A stretch of 64,000 nucleotides of DNA from JAIBJN01 sp963775625 (GTDB lineage: Bacteria; Actinomycetota; Thermoleophilia; Gaiellales; Gaiellaceae): NCBI GenBank assembly GCA_963775625.1, contig CAVZJM010000004.1, positions 248,001-312,000 on the forward strand, read 5' to 3'. Shown one piece after another: positions 1-8,976 of this stretch (its first letter is position 1; each line of letters opens with the position of its first letter). A program made the translations under genes and the position numbers. The notes below the pieces were generated by a model, which saw only the letters and a list, made by a program, of their open reading frames with translations, was not told where the DNA came from and made no database searches.

Positions 1-2
1 TC

Positions 3-125
3 TTCCCCGTTCTCGCGGGAGCCGGGCAGCATCTCGTCGAAGGCGTCGAGACGACCCACCTCCAGCTCGCCGAAGTGACGACCTTCGGGAGCGGCATCGT
101 GGTGCTCGAATACGCCCCGAAGTAA
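3..125 (+). CDS. RibD C-terminal/DHFR-like reductase, C-terminal fragment (cut by window edge)
   Basis: The last 40 residues of a gene that begins outside the window. The peptide opens FPVLAGAGQHLVEG and ends at TAA after VLEYAPK. The FPV-L-G-G-LF/LV-G pattern followed by a short beta strand is the C-terminal signature of the dihydrofolate reductase-like family that shares the RibD C-terminal fold. Three full-length relatives lie downstream, starting at 8977, 12963 and 14842. The N-terminal nucleotide-binding part is not visible, so substrate and cofactor cannot be judged. Confidence 0.7.
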   Translation, partial: FPVLAGAGQHLVEGVETTHLQLAEVTTFGSGIVVLEYAPK

Positions 126-2013
126 GCGGCCGAGTGGTGGCCCGGCGTGCCGGCCGGGTTCAGCGCAGGAGGTCGGCGCGGGCCATGATCACACGGTCGA
201 AAGCCAGGCCTTGGACCCCCACCACGATCATCGAGCGCGGGTGCCGGGGGCCGACGGCGCGGAAGAAGGTCACCGGCCCTTCGACGAGGTCGCCGTTCTC
301 GTCGAAGCGGATGTCGCCGAGGATGCCGTCCTCGACCGTCGTGCGTCGAAGCTCCCGGTTCACCGACGAGCGCGTGCCGTCCGAGCGGGCGATCGCGTCG
401 AGCAGGATCTCGATCGCCTGCGCGCCGTACGTGGCCGTGTACCACGGAGGCGGTTCCCCTCCGTGAGCGGCCTCGAACTCCTCGAGGAAACGTTCCCCCG
501 TGGGCGGGAGCTCGGTGTCGGGCACGCCGTACAGGCCGAGGTACATCCCCTTCGCAGCCGGCCCCGCGAGCGTGACCAACCCCTCGGCAGGCATGAAGGC
601 GTCGCCGGAGATGAGCGGCACCTTGGGCCCGAGGGCGTCGCGCAGATCGCTGATCAGTGCGCCTTCGTTCTCCACGAATACACCGAAGATCGCGACTGCG
701 TCCGGCCGTGAGCGGGCGATGCTCCTTGCGAGACGGTCGAAGTCCCGCGCCTCGTAGTTCCAGGCGGCTTCCCCGGCGATGTCCAGGCCGAGGTTTCGCG
801 CCGCCCGGCGAGCGTCGGCGGGCATGCCGTCGTACTCGTTGTCGCCGAGGAGGAAGACGCGCTGGAGTCGCCCCCAGCTCCTTCGCGAGCTCGATCATCG
901 CCACGGCTTGCAGGTGATTGGCGGCCGCGATCCGGGCGAAGTTCCGCTCGCCCGAGGGGTACAAGGTCGCGAGGTCGCTCGGGGGATTGCCGGGGAAGGA
1001 GCGTGTGAGGAACTTGCCAGTGTTCGACGGGCTGATCATCGCCAGGGGCCCGTCCGGAGCCTGGTTCGCCACTGGAATCTGGAAGGCAGAGCAGTAGGAG
1101 TTGTACGCGCCGATCACCGCCACGACGTCCAGGTTGCGCGCGTAGGCCTTCGCGTTCAAGGTGCACCGGTACTCCTCGGATCGTCCCGCCTGAGCGGTCG
1201 AGGAATCGCAGGACTGGTACCCGATCCTGTATGGACCCGCCTTGAAGCCGTGCTGCTCGAGGGCAAATCGGATCCCTTCCACCATCGGTGAGGTGGTGGT
1301 GCGAGCGGCACCCTGGAGGGGGAGATCGGAGACGAGCATGAGTCGCGGGCCGGCCTCCCCGCCGGAGAAGACGGCGCTGCAAACGGAATCCGGGAGCGCC
1401 GCGTCGGCGGACGGCGGGTCGGCGACGGTCACCGGGGAGGGCACACGGCCCCCTCGCCGACGGCGACGCCGCGTGGTGCGGTCATTCCGCTGACGACTCG
1501 GGCTCTGTTCGTGCGCGGGTCGATGCGGTAGACCTCGTCGGCGATCTCGTTCGTCGCCCAGACCGCTCCCTCGCCGAAGGCGACCGGGCCCACCCACTTC
1601 TCGAGGGCGATCTGGCGCAGGACAGTTTCCTCCGGATCCGTGGCGGGGTCGATCCGCCAGACGCTGCCGCCGAGAGGATCGGAGACCCAGACGGCGTCAC
1701 CACCGACGGCGAGCATCCCGAGGCTCTCGGCGGGTACGGGGATCCTCCGTGCGACGGCGTTGGTTCTCGGATCGATCTCGGCGACGCCTCCCTCGGTGAC
1801 GACCCAGACGCCGTTCTCTCCTGCGGTGATGTTCGCCGCGCGGACGCCCTCGATCTTGCCCACGAAGCGGTTGCTCCGCGGGTCGATGCGGGAGACCGTC
1901 GAGTCCGCGTTGATTGCCCAGACCGCGTCGGGCGTCACGGCGATGCGTTGTCGGTCGGATGCCACGTCGAAGCCGGACCCTTGGCCCCCGCTGGGCAGGT
2001 CGATCGTCTCGAC

Positions 2014-2071
2014 GACGGTCGTGGACTCGGGGTCGAGGCGGAGGGACGGTCGTGGACTCGGGGTCGAGGCG
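2014..2071. repeat. 27-bp direct repeat, period 31 bp, frameshifting
   Basis: The 27 bases at 2014-2040 recur at 2045-2071 with four bases between copies. Both copies encode the RLDPESTTV strand of the propeller on the minus strand. The 31-bp unit adds one base beyond ten codons. Its removal restores the frame between the two halves of the propeller, exactly as for the repeat at 2613-2690. Confidence 0.85.
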
Positions 2072-2612
2072 CGAGACGCTTGCGGAGCCGGTCTCGCCGG
2101 AAGCATCGCTGCTGTTGCCGACCCAGACGCCGCCCGCTCCGACGGCGAGGTCGGTCGGAGTCGAGCCGGTGCTGAACGTGTGCGGATCCCCCGGATCCCC
2201 GGGGTCGACCCGCGAGATCGTCTGGTCGTCGGCGTCGAGCACCCAGACGCTCCCCTCCCCAACGGCGACGGTCGAGGGGGCCGACCCCAGCGAGACCGCG
2301 TCGAGGACCTCGCCCGTCGTCGGATCGAGCTGCCCGACACCGCTGACTGCGATCGCCTCCGCCTCGCCGTCCCGGTTCAGGAGGACGCCGGCCGCGACCG
2401 CGGCGGCGAGGATCACGGCCCCAGCTCCCATCAGGAGGAGCCCGCGGCGCCGGCGTCGCTGGCGGCCCGAGAGCGCGTCCGGCACGGGCGGGAGCTCGAC
2501 CTCGGGGACGACCTCGATCACGTGAACCCGCTTCTCGAGGCCCTTTACGCGAACCGCGCGGCGGCGATCGACGAAGCGGACTCCCTCGAGCGTGCGCGCA
2601 AGGCTCGTCACC

Positions 2613-2690
2613 GTCTCGCTGGCGAGGATCTGGCCGGGGGGAGGTGCAGAGGGAGAGAAGAGCGGTCTCGCTGGCGAGGATCTGGCCGGG
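2613..2690. repeat. 26-bp direct repeat, period 52 bp, frameshifting
   Basis: The 26 bases at 2613-2638 recur exactly at 2665-2690. On the minus strand both copies encode GQILASET at the end of the cyclase domain. A 52-bp insertion is 17 codons plus one base, so it shifts the reading frame. Deleting one unit joins the cyclase to the downstream linker in frame, which marks this as a recent duplication inside a coding sequence. Confidence 0.85.
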
Positions 2691-3259
2691 CGCCGCCAGG
2701 CTGCAGAGCCGTGCCGCGAGGTTGAGCGCGCCGCCGCGGTAGCCATCCTCCACCGGCACCGCCTCGCCGGCGTCGAGGCCTATCCCGATCCCGAGCGGGA
2801 AGGCCGGCTGACCGTCCACCCGCTCCCGGAAGCGGGTCTGGAGCTCGACCGCCGATCGCAGGGCCTGACGGGCGGAGCGGAAGACGCAGAGGGCCTCGTC
2901 GCCGCGAAGCTCGACCACTTCTCCGCCCGTCGCCGTCACGGCTCCGCGCGCGAGATCGGCGAACCCGGCGGCGAGCTTCCCCGCCTCCTCGTCGCCGTAC
3001 GCCTGTGTGAACGAGGTGTAGCCGCGGACGTCGACGATCAGGAACGTGCGAACGTCACCCTCGGGCTCGGCGGCCGAAAGTCGGTCGCCGTCCTCGGGCC
3101 CCGTCGAGACGTCCGTGTCCATGCTCAGCGACTAAAGCATACGACCGGCGGATTCGGCGCCCAACGGTCTCTCGAAGTGGTCGCGGTGCCTGAGCGGCGC
3201 GATCTACGCGATCTCACTACGCGCCGAAGTGAGCGGACGGTCGGTGCCATACTGAGCGC

Positions 3260-4049
3260 GTGCCCGAGCTTCGGGTCAACGGCGTGTCGCTCTACTACGA
3301 GGAGCACGGTGCCGGGGAGCCGATCGTGTGCCTCCACGGCGCCGGCAGCTCGGCCGCGGTCTGGAGCGACGCCGTCGCCGAGCTGGCGAAGCGCGGGCGC
3401 ACGATCGCCTACGACCGGCGGGGTCACTCCCGCAGTGAGCGGCCCGACCCGTACGTCACGAACGTGCACCAGCAGGCCGACGACGCTGCGAGCGCTGATC
3501 GACGCCCTCGGGGCGGCGCCGGCGATCGTGAACGCGCGCAGCTACGGCGGCGCGGTGGCGATCGACCTCGCGCTTCGCTACCCGGACCGCGTCCGCGCGC
3601 TGGTGCTGCTGGAGGGCGACGCGCCGTCGTTCAGCGAGGACGCGACGCGGTGGATCGCCGACGTCACGACCGAGGTCCTCGCGGTCGCCGAGAAGGACAT
3701 GGACGGCGTCGGAAAGGCCGTTATCCTCGCCGTCGCGGGCCCTGGAGCGTGGGAGGGACTGCCCGGGCCCATGCAGGAGATGCTCACCGCCAACGGCCCG
3801 GCGATCGTCGCCGAGCTCCACGGCGGCTATCCCGAGCTGACCGCGGAGCAGCTCGCCACCATCGACCAGCCGACGCTGCTCGTCGTCGCCAGGGAGTCCC
3901 TGCAGCCGGGATTCGAGGAGGTGACGAGCGTCATGGTCGCCGCCATGCCCTCGGCCAGGGTCGAGTGGGTCGAGGGCGGCCATCTCGTCGACCCCGCCCA
4001 CCCGGTCGTGCTCGCCTTCGTGGACGAGGTGCTCGCCGCCTCCGGCTAG
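3260..4049 (+). pseudogene. Alpha/beta hydrolase with one internal frameshift
   Basis: The GTG at 3260 opens MPELRVNGVSLYYEEHG and then the oxyanion strand IVCLHGAGSS, typical of the alpha/beta hydrolase fold. Near 3485 the frame shifts by one base, and the fold continues with the nucleophile elbow NARSYGG, where the usual G-H-S becomes A-R-S, and ends near the catalytic His in VEWVEGGH. Removing one G at about 3485 gives ADDLRALIDAL across the junction. About 262 residues would be a normal length. The substrate is unknown. A CATACT box six bases before the GTG suggests a leaderless transcript. It could be an intact gene if the extra base is a sequencing error. Confidence 0.7.
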
Positions 4050-4056
4050 CGCCCGG

Positions 4057-5229
4057 TCAGTCCTGGAGAGCCGCCAGCCGCTGCTCGAGCAAGCGCCGCT
4101 CCGCGTCTGCGTGCACGAGCTCGAGCGCGCGCCCGTAGGCCGCGCGGGCCTCCTCGAGCCGGTCGAGGCGGCTGAGGAGCTCGCCGCGCGTCGCGTGCAG
4201 GTAGTGGTAGCGGTCGAGCTCGAGGCTCTCGACGAGGGCGAGCGCGGCTTCGACGTCGCCCGCCTCGGCGACGGCGACGGCCCGGTTGAGCTCCACGACC
4301 GGCGAGCCGGTAAGCCGGGCGAGCTCGCCGTACAGGGCCGCGAGCTGGGGCCAGTCCTGCGGCTCGTCGGCGTGCAGGCTGGCAATCGCCGCTTGCAGCA
4401 CGTAGGGGCCGCGGCCGCCGAGTGCCAGCGCGCGGTCGAGCGCCACCCGTCCCTCTGCGATCTGGTCGAGGTCCCAGAGCGACCGATCCTGATCGCCGAG
4501 AAGGACGACCGAGTCGTCGGCGAAGCGCGCGTCGCGCCGGGCGTCGTTCAGGAGCATGAGCGCCAGGAGCCCGTGCGCCTCGGGCTCGTCGGGCATCAGC
4601 TCGGCGAGCGCGCGGCCGAGCCGAATCGCTTCGGACGCGAGCTCGCCGCGGCCGCCGTAGCCCTCGTTGAAGATCAGGTAGACGACCGCGAGCACCGCGG
4701 CGAGCCGGTCGGGAAGGAGATGAGCCGGCGGCACGCGGAACGGAATGCCGGCGGCCCTGATCTTGCCCTTCGCGCGGACGAGCCGCTTGGCCATGGTGTC
4801 CTCGGGGACGAGAAACGCGCGGGCGATCTCCTCCGTCTGCAGGCCGCCCAGCGTGCGCAGGGTGAGCGCGACCTGGGCGTCCAGCGCGAGCGCCGGGTGG
4901 CAGCACGTGAAGATGAGCTCCAGGCGCTCGTCGGGGATCGTCGTCTCGTCCACGTTGTCCTCCTGGGCTTCCGGGACATCGAGCAGGCGGGTCTTCGCAG
5001 CGAGCGTGCGGTCGCGGCGAAGGCGGTCGATCGCGCGGTTGCGCGCCGTGGTCACGAGCCAGGCGCGCGGGCTCGCCGGCGTCCCTTCCCGGGGCCAGCG
5101 CTCGGCAGCGATCGCGAACGCGTCCTGGGCGGCTTCCTCGGCGAGGTCGAAGTCGCCGAGGAAGCCGATCAGAGCGGCGAGGACGCGGCCCCACTCGTCG
5201 CGGAACGTCTGCTCGAGAGGCGCTACCAC
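4057..5229 (-). CDS. ECF42-type RNA polymerase sigma factor with C-terminal TPR-like extension
   Basis: A 390-residue sigma factor, about twice the usual ECF length. Region 2 contains LAEEAAQDAFAIAAERW and ARNRAIDRLRR. Region 4 follows around LTLRTLGGLQTEEIARAFLV. A helical C-terminal half (FNEGYGGRG, then LNRAVAVAEAGDVEAALALV) matches the TPR-like extension of the ECF42 group, whose members sit beside DGPF/YCII genes, as here. The GTG at 5229 overlaps the stop of the YCII gene by seven bases, so translation is probably coupled. Upstream in-frame sequence to 5523 is the antisense-like shadow of that gene and was excluded. Regulation without a classical anti-sigma factor is known for the group and not shown here. 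Confidence 0.85.
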   Translation of the reverse strand: MVAPLEQTFRDEWGRVLAALIGFLGDFDLAEEAAQDAFAIAAERWPREGTPASPRAWLVTTARNRAIDRLRRDRTLAAKTRLLDVPEAQEDNVDETTIPDERLELIFTCCHPALALDAQVALTLRTLGGLQTEEIARAFLVPEDTMAKRLVRAKGKIRAAGIPFRVPPAHLLPDRLAAVLAVVYLIFNEGYGGRGELASEAIRLGRALAELMPDEPEAHGLLALMLLNDARRDARFADDSVVLLGDQDRSLWDLDQIAEGRVALDRALALGGRGPYVLQAAIASLHADEPQDWPQLAALYGELARLTGSPVVELNRAVAVAEAGDVEAALALVESLELDRYHYLHATRGELLSRLDRLEEARAAYGRALELVHADAERRLLEQRLAALQD

Positions 5230-5582
5230 TCGACGACGGGGCGCACCTCCACCGCGCCGCCCATCCGGGCCGCCGGCACGCGCGCCGCGAGCTCGATCGC
5301 GGCGTCGAGGTCGTCGGCCTCGAAGAAGAGGTAGCCGCCCAGCGCCTCCTTGACCGCCACGAACGGCCCGTCGGTGGTCAGCGTCTTGCCGTCCTCGACC
5401 CGCACGGTGGTGGCCGTCTCCGGTGGCTGCATCTGCACGCCGGGGCTGACGCCGGGGGTCTCGTTGATCTCCTGGTAGGCGGTGTAGACCGCCTTCTGCT
5501 CGTCCTCCGACAAACGGGCCCACTCTTCCGGGGAGTGTGGCGTCGGGGTGTCGCCCTGGTGGATCAGGAGCATGTACTTCAT
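5223..5582 (-). CDS. DGPF/YCII-domain protein
   Basis: A 119-residue protein starting MKYMLLIHQGD with a strong GGAGG ribosome site just upstream (AGAAGGAGGAAG). The family motif DGPF is present in LTTDGPFVAVKEALGGYLF. YCII-like proteins adopt a ferredoxin-like dimeric fold. DGPF members are the usual partner and target genes of ECF42 sigma factors, consistent with the overlapping sigma gene downstream. Enzymatic activity is not established for the family. A longer in-frame start at 5639 exists, but the ATG at 5582 fits both the ribosome site and family length. Confidence 0.9.
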   Translation of the reverse strand: MKYMLLIHQGDTPTPHSPEEWARLSEDEQKAVYTAYQEINETPGVSPGVQMQPPETATTVRVEDGKTLTTDGPFVAVKEALGGYLFFEADDLDAAIELAARVPAARMGGAVEVRPVVEW

Positions 5583-5876
5583 CGCTTCCTCCTTCTCGTG
5601 GTCGCCTCCAAGACGAACGGCGAGCGCGCGAAAGGACACCCTCGCGGAATCTACTTGCGGGCTCGACGCCTGCGGGCCTCCGCCAGGAGCGGGTTGTCAG
5701 ACGGGCCAGACAGACTTCACGATGAGTGACTCGTCATCGAGCGGCTTCTAGAGATCGCCACGAGAACGGTATAGGGTCGAGAGCAGCGGCGACCGACTGG
5801 GGGAAGGCGCCAATGATCGCGAGTCGTCAGCTGCGGCGAGCGTGCGCCCTCGGCAAGAGCCAGAGGTCTCGAGGTC

Positions 5877-8792
5877 GTGGCTGAGCTCGCGGCGCCCGAG
5901 GGGATCGTCACCGACACCGAGCTGCCGGCGCGGCCCGACGTCTTCCTCTCTTACGCACGCGAGGACGTTGAGGTCGTCCGCCTTTTGACCACAGCACTCG
6001 CCGAGCGTGGCAAGAGCGCTTGGGTCGACTGGCAGGACATTCCTCCGACGGCCGAGTGGCTTGCCGAGATCTACACGGGAGTCGAGGCTGCCGATGCGTT
6101 CGTCGCGGTCATGAGCCCCGACTCGCTCAGCTCCGACATCTGTGCACTCGAGCTCGCGCATGCGGTCGAGCACAATAAGCGGATCGTCCCCTTGCTCCGT
6201 CACGAGGCGGGCCCCATCCCGGTGCCGCCTGACCTCGAGGCGCCCAACTGGATCTTCATCAGGGCAGAGGACGACTTCGATTCGGCAGTCGAGACGCTGG
6301 TCACGGCCCTCGAGACCGATCTCGACTGGGTTCGAGCGCACACGCGCCTGCTCACGCGGGCGATCGAATGGCGCAGCAGGGGCGAGGATCGCAGCCTTCT
6401 CTTGTCGGGCAGCGACCTCCGTGAGGCGGAGGGCTGGCTTGCCCAGCACGACGGTAAGAAGGAGCCGGCGCCCACTGCCCTCCAGAGGCAATACCTGCTC
6501 GCGAGCCGCCGGGCGGCTGCGCGCCGCCAGCGCATCCTGCTTGTCGCCGTCGTCATCGCCTTGACTATCACAGGCGTCCTTGCGGTGCTGGCCGTCCTGC
6601 AGCGGAACGAGGCGGTCGCGCAGGCGAAGACCGCGGAATCGCGCGCGCTGGCTGCAAGCGCAGTGGCTCAGTTGCCCGCCGATCCCGAGCTGAGCGTGCT
6701 CCTGGCAGCCGAGGCCGCGCGCGTCGCGCGGACCACCGAAGCCGAAGCAGCCCTGAGACTCGCTCTACCGCAGTCGCTCGTCGTGGCGGCCGCGCCGGCG
6801 CACGACGAGCGGGTCAATACGGTTGAGTTCAGCCAAGACGGCCGGTACGTCCTGTCGGCTGCGGACGATGGCGTTGCCGTCGTGTGGGATTGGCGTGCCG
6901 GCAAGCAGGCCGGTCGGCTTCGTGTCCAACCGCCGCCAGGTGAGGAGAGAGGAGCTCCCACCACAGAGGAGCGGCTGACTGCCCGCTTCAGCCCCGACGG
7001 CTCGTCCGTGCTCGCGGCGGCGCTCGACGAGACGCTTCTCTGGCGGTGGCAATCGAATACGAAGCAGGAGCTGGGTGCGGAGATGCCCTTCCGCCTTGCG
7101 ACGTTCGCAACCGACGACTACCTCGTCCTTCCGGTCTACTCGGATCAGGTTGGTGGTCGTCAGGAGATCCGGGTATTCGACCTCGCAGGTGACGCGGCCG
7201 ACTCTGTGGTGCTCGGCGAGATCGAGATGTCCGGCCCCGAGTACGTGGACTTCGATCCTGAACACGGGCTGGTGCTGCTCGCCGATCTCGCCGGGGACGT
7301 CGCGATCTTGGAGTGGGAGACCGGCGGCCTGACAGAGCTCAATGCGCTCGCGGATGCTGACGGAGCGACGGACGGCGTTCCGCTGACGTACGACGCCGCG
7401 CTGAGCCGCGACGGCATACACCTCGCCGTCGCCGCGTCGGACGGAACCGCGCAGGTATGGGACTGGCGCGCTGGCCGACAGGTCATGGAGCTCGGCGGTC
7501 ATTCGAGCACCGTCTCTTCGGTCGCGTTCAGCTCGGACGGCGAGCTGCTGCTCACGGGAAGCTGGGACGGAACGGCGCGAGTGTGGAACTGGCGGCAGCG
7601 GCAGGAGGTAGCCGTCCTGCGCGGACATCGCGGATGGGTGACGAGCGCCGCCTTCAGTCGTGACGGCGAGTACGTCGTCACCGGGGGTGCCGATGGGAGC
7701 GTTCGGGTCTGGGCGATCGCGCGGCAGCGGAGTCTCGTGTCACTTGCGGGCGACGAGAGCGGTGTGGTGAGCCTCGACGTAACTGCGGATGGACGCTGGA
7801 TCCTGACTGCGACGACCGAGTTCACGGGTGAGTCCGAGGAGGAGCGGCTCGTGAGTGTGTGGGATAGGGACCGAGCGGAGGTCGCCGCGGAGCTCCGCTG
7901 GCCGCCTGAGCCGTTCGGCGACTACGCACTCGGAATCGAGGCAGCGTTCAGCAGAGATGGATCTCGCGTGGTAGCAGTGGACGGCTCCGGCGGATCGGTC
8001 TGGGTCTGGGACTGGGGGAGGACCGCGGAGCTCTCACGCCCAGTGAGCGAGCCCGGAAGGGACGTCGCGCCGCTGGCGACGGTCGATGGCTTGTTGACTC
8101 ACGCGGCCTTCAGCCGGGACGGGTCGTTCGTCGCCGCCGCAACCGCCGACGGGTTCGTCCGCGTCTGGCGCTGGCGAGAAGGAGAGCTTGTTGCCGAGCT
8201 TGCGCCGGAGGGTGCCCAGAAGGGCGCGCTCCCGAGGCTGCCGCTCCAGAGCGTCGCGTTCAGCGCAGACGGCCGCTACCTTGTCGCCGCGGGGGCCACG
8301 GGCCGCGCGTGGGTGTGGGACTGGCGAGCCGGGACGATCGCCCGAGAGCTCCGGCCAGGGGGCAGCCTGCGGGCGGCCGTGTTCAGTCCCGACGGCCGAC
8401 TCGTTGCGACCGCCGGTGACGACGGCGCGGTGTGGGTCTACGACTGGCGCCAGCAACGAGTCGTCGCCGATCTGAGGCACGGCGAAGGCGTGAACGACGT
8501 CGAGTTCAGCCCTGACGGAAAGCTCCTTCTGAGTGGCTCAAGTGACGGGACTGCCCGCGTTTGGGACTGGGAGGCCGAACGGCCGGTGCTCGAGCTCCCC
8601 GACCATCCATCGTGGGTCACGGCCGTTGCGTTCGCGGCGGGCGGGAGGACGATCGTGACCGGCGGCGCCGACGGCGCAGCGCGACTGTTCTCCTGTTCGG
8701 TCTGCGGCCCGCTCACGGACCTCGAGGCGCTCGTCCCGAAGCGCGTGACACGCGGGCTGACTCCCGAGGAGCGCGCCCGTTACCTGCCCTGA
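5877..8792 (+). CDS. TIR domain, transmembrane helix, WD40-repeat protein
   Basis: A 971-residue protein with a GTG start. Residues about 20-150 form a TIR domain (DVFLSYAREDVEVVRLL, AWVDWQDIPPTAEW). Glu92 in SSDICALEL sits where catalytic Glu residues occur in NAD-cleaving TIR domains. A conserved linker (TDLDWVRAHTRLLTRAIEW) leads to one transmembrane helix at about 219-241. From residue 300 onward roughly a dozen WD40 blades repeat FSxDGxxLxTxxxDGTxRVWDW. The inferred topology is an N-terminal TIR inside and a propeller outside, although the reverse cannot be excluded. No known defence genes flank it, so a role in phage defence is only a possibility. Similar TIR/WD40 fusions are common in filamentous and soil bacteria. 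Confidence 0.85.
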   Translation: MAELAAPEGIVTDTELPARPDVFLSYAREDVEVVRLLTTALAERGKSAWVDWQDIPPTAEWLAEIYTGVEAADAFVAVMSPDSLSSDICALELAHAVEHNKRIVPLLRHEAGPIPVPPDLEAPNWIFIRAEDDFDSAVETLVTALETDLDWVRAHTRLLTRAIEWRSRGEDRSLLLSGSDLREAEGWLAQHDGKKEPAPTALQRQYLLASRRAAARRQRILLVAVVIALTITGVLAVLAVLQRNEAVAQAKTAESRALAASAVAQLPADPELSVLLAAEAARVARTTEAEAALRLALPQSLVVAAAPAHDERVNTVEFSQDGRYVLSAADDGVAVVWDWRAGKQAGRLRVQPPPGEERGAPTTEERLTARFSPDGSSVLAAALDETLLWRWQSNTKQELGAEMPFRLATFATDDYLVLPVYSDQVGGRQEIRVFDLAGDAADSVVLGEIEMSGPEYVDFDPEHGLVLLADLAGDVAILEWETGGLTELNALADADGATDGVPLTYDAALSRDGIHLAVAASDGTAQVWDWRAGRQVMELGGHSSTVSSVAFSSDGELLLTGSWDGTARVWNWRQRQEVAVLRGHRGWVTSAAFSRDGEYVVTGGADGSVRVWAIARQRSLVSLAGDESGVVSLDVTADGRWILTATTEFTGESEEERLVSVWDRDRAEVAAELRWPPEPFGDYALGIEAAFSRDGSRVVAVDGSGGSVWVWDWGRTAELSRPVSEPGRDVAPLATVDGLLTHAAFSRDGSFVAAATADGFVRVWRWREGELVAELAPEGAQKGALPRLPLQSVAFSADGRYLVAAGATGRAWVWDWRAGTIARELRPGGSLRAAVFSPDGRLVATAGDDGAVWVYDWRQQRVVADLRHGEGVNDVEFSPDGKLLLSGSSDGTARVWDWEAERPVLELPDHPSWVTAVAFAAGGRTIVTGGADGAARLFSCSVCGPLTDLEALVPKRVTRGLTPEERARYLP

Positions 8793-8833
8793 GGGTCGAC
8801 GACGCAAGGATTGCGCTTGCAGGTCCTTCGGAA

Positions 8834-8886
8834 AGCCCTCTGTCGGACTCGAACCCGTCGACTCCCGGCTTACCATGGAGGTGCTC
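8834..8886 (-). repeat. Partial tRNA-Thr copy (3' end through anticodon stem)
   Basis: About 53 bases match the tRNA-Thr gene at 16626-16698 from its 3' end (AGCCCTCTG) through the T arm to the anticodon stem (TTACCATGGAGGTGCTC), with several mismatches and the same orientation. The D arm and 5' acceptor strand are missing, so it cannot be a working tRNA. Duplicated tRNA 3' ends usually mark old integration events of elements that used the tRNA as attachment site. No recombinase gene is visible nearby. Confidence 0.75.
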
Positions 8887-8976
8887 CGGAGCACATCCGC
8901 CGGGGTTTGACGGTACTCGACGAATAACCTGCCCGTCCCACCGATGAGGTCGCGCCGGCTGGTAAGTCTTACGTGT

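Larger units (their letters stand above)
160..3122 (-). pseudogene. Frameshifted receptor-like protein: class III nucleotide cyclase, TM helix, beta-propeller, periplasmic ligand-binding domain
   Basis: Read in pieces from the ATG at 3122, this is one long protein of about 960 residues. The N-terminal class III cyclase core has the first metal Asp in LIVDVRGYT, the second in ELRGDEALCVF, and the NLAAR Asn/Arg pair. The usual substrate Lys before GD is Glu. One transmembrane helix follows (LLLMGAGAVILAAAVAAGVL), then a YVTN-type propeller with repeated VWV, SRIDP and NRFV strands, then a type I periplasmic-binding fold (LMLVSDLPLQG, MISPSNTGKF). The frame breaks four times: a 52-bp duplication near 2640, a 31-bp duplication near 2045, and single-base changes in short homopolymers near 1435 and 873. 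Removing the duplicated units restores frame exactly. The inferred topology is a cytoplasmic cyclase and an outside sensor. Real decay and assembly error both remain possible. Confidence 0.75.

Noticed and set aside
2014..2690. CRISPR-like repeats
   Set aside because: Each repeat occurs only twice, within a coding sequence, with no spacer array or cas genes.
4057..5523. A 488-residue reading of the sigma factor with a 98-residue N-terminal extension
   Set aside because: The extension lies opposite codons of the overlapping YCII gene, is Arg/Gly-rich like a shadow frame, and the sigma fold begins at the GTG at 5229.
5877..8792. A defence island around the TIR-WD40 gene
   Set aside because: No other recognised defence genes (nucleases, methylases, STAND ATPases, CBASS or retron parts) flank it.
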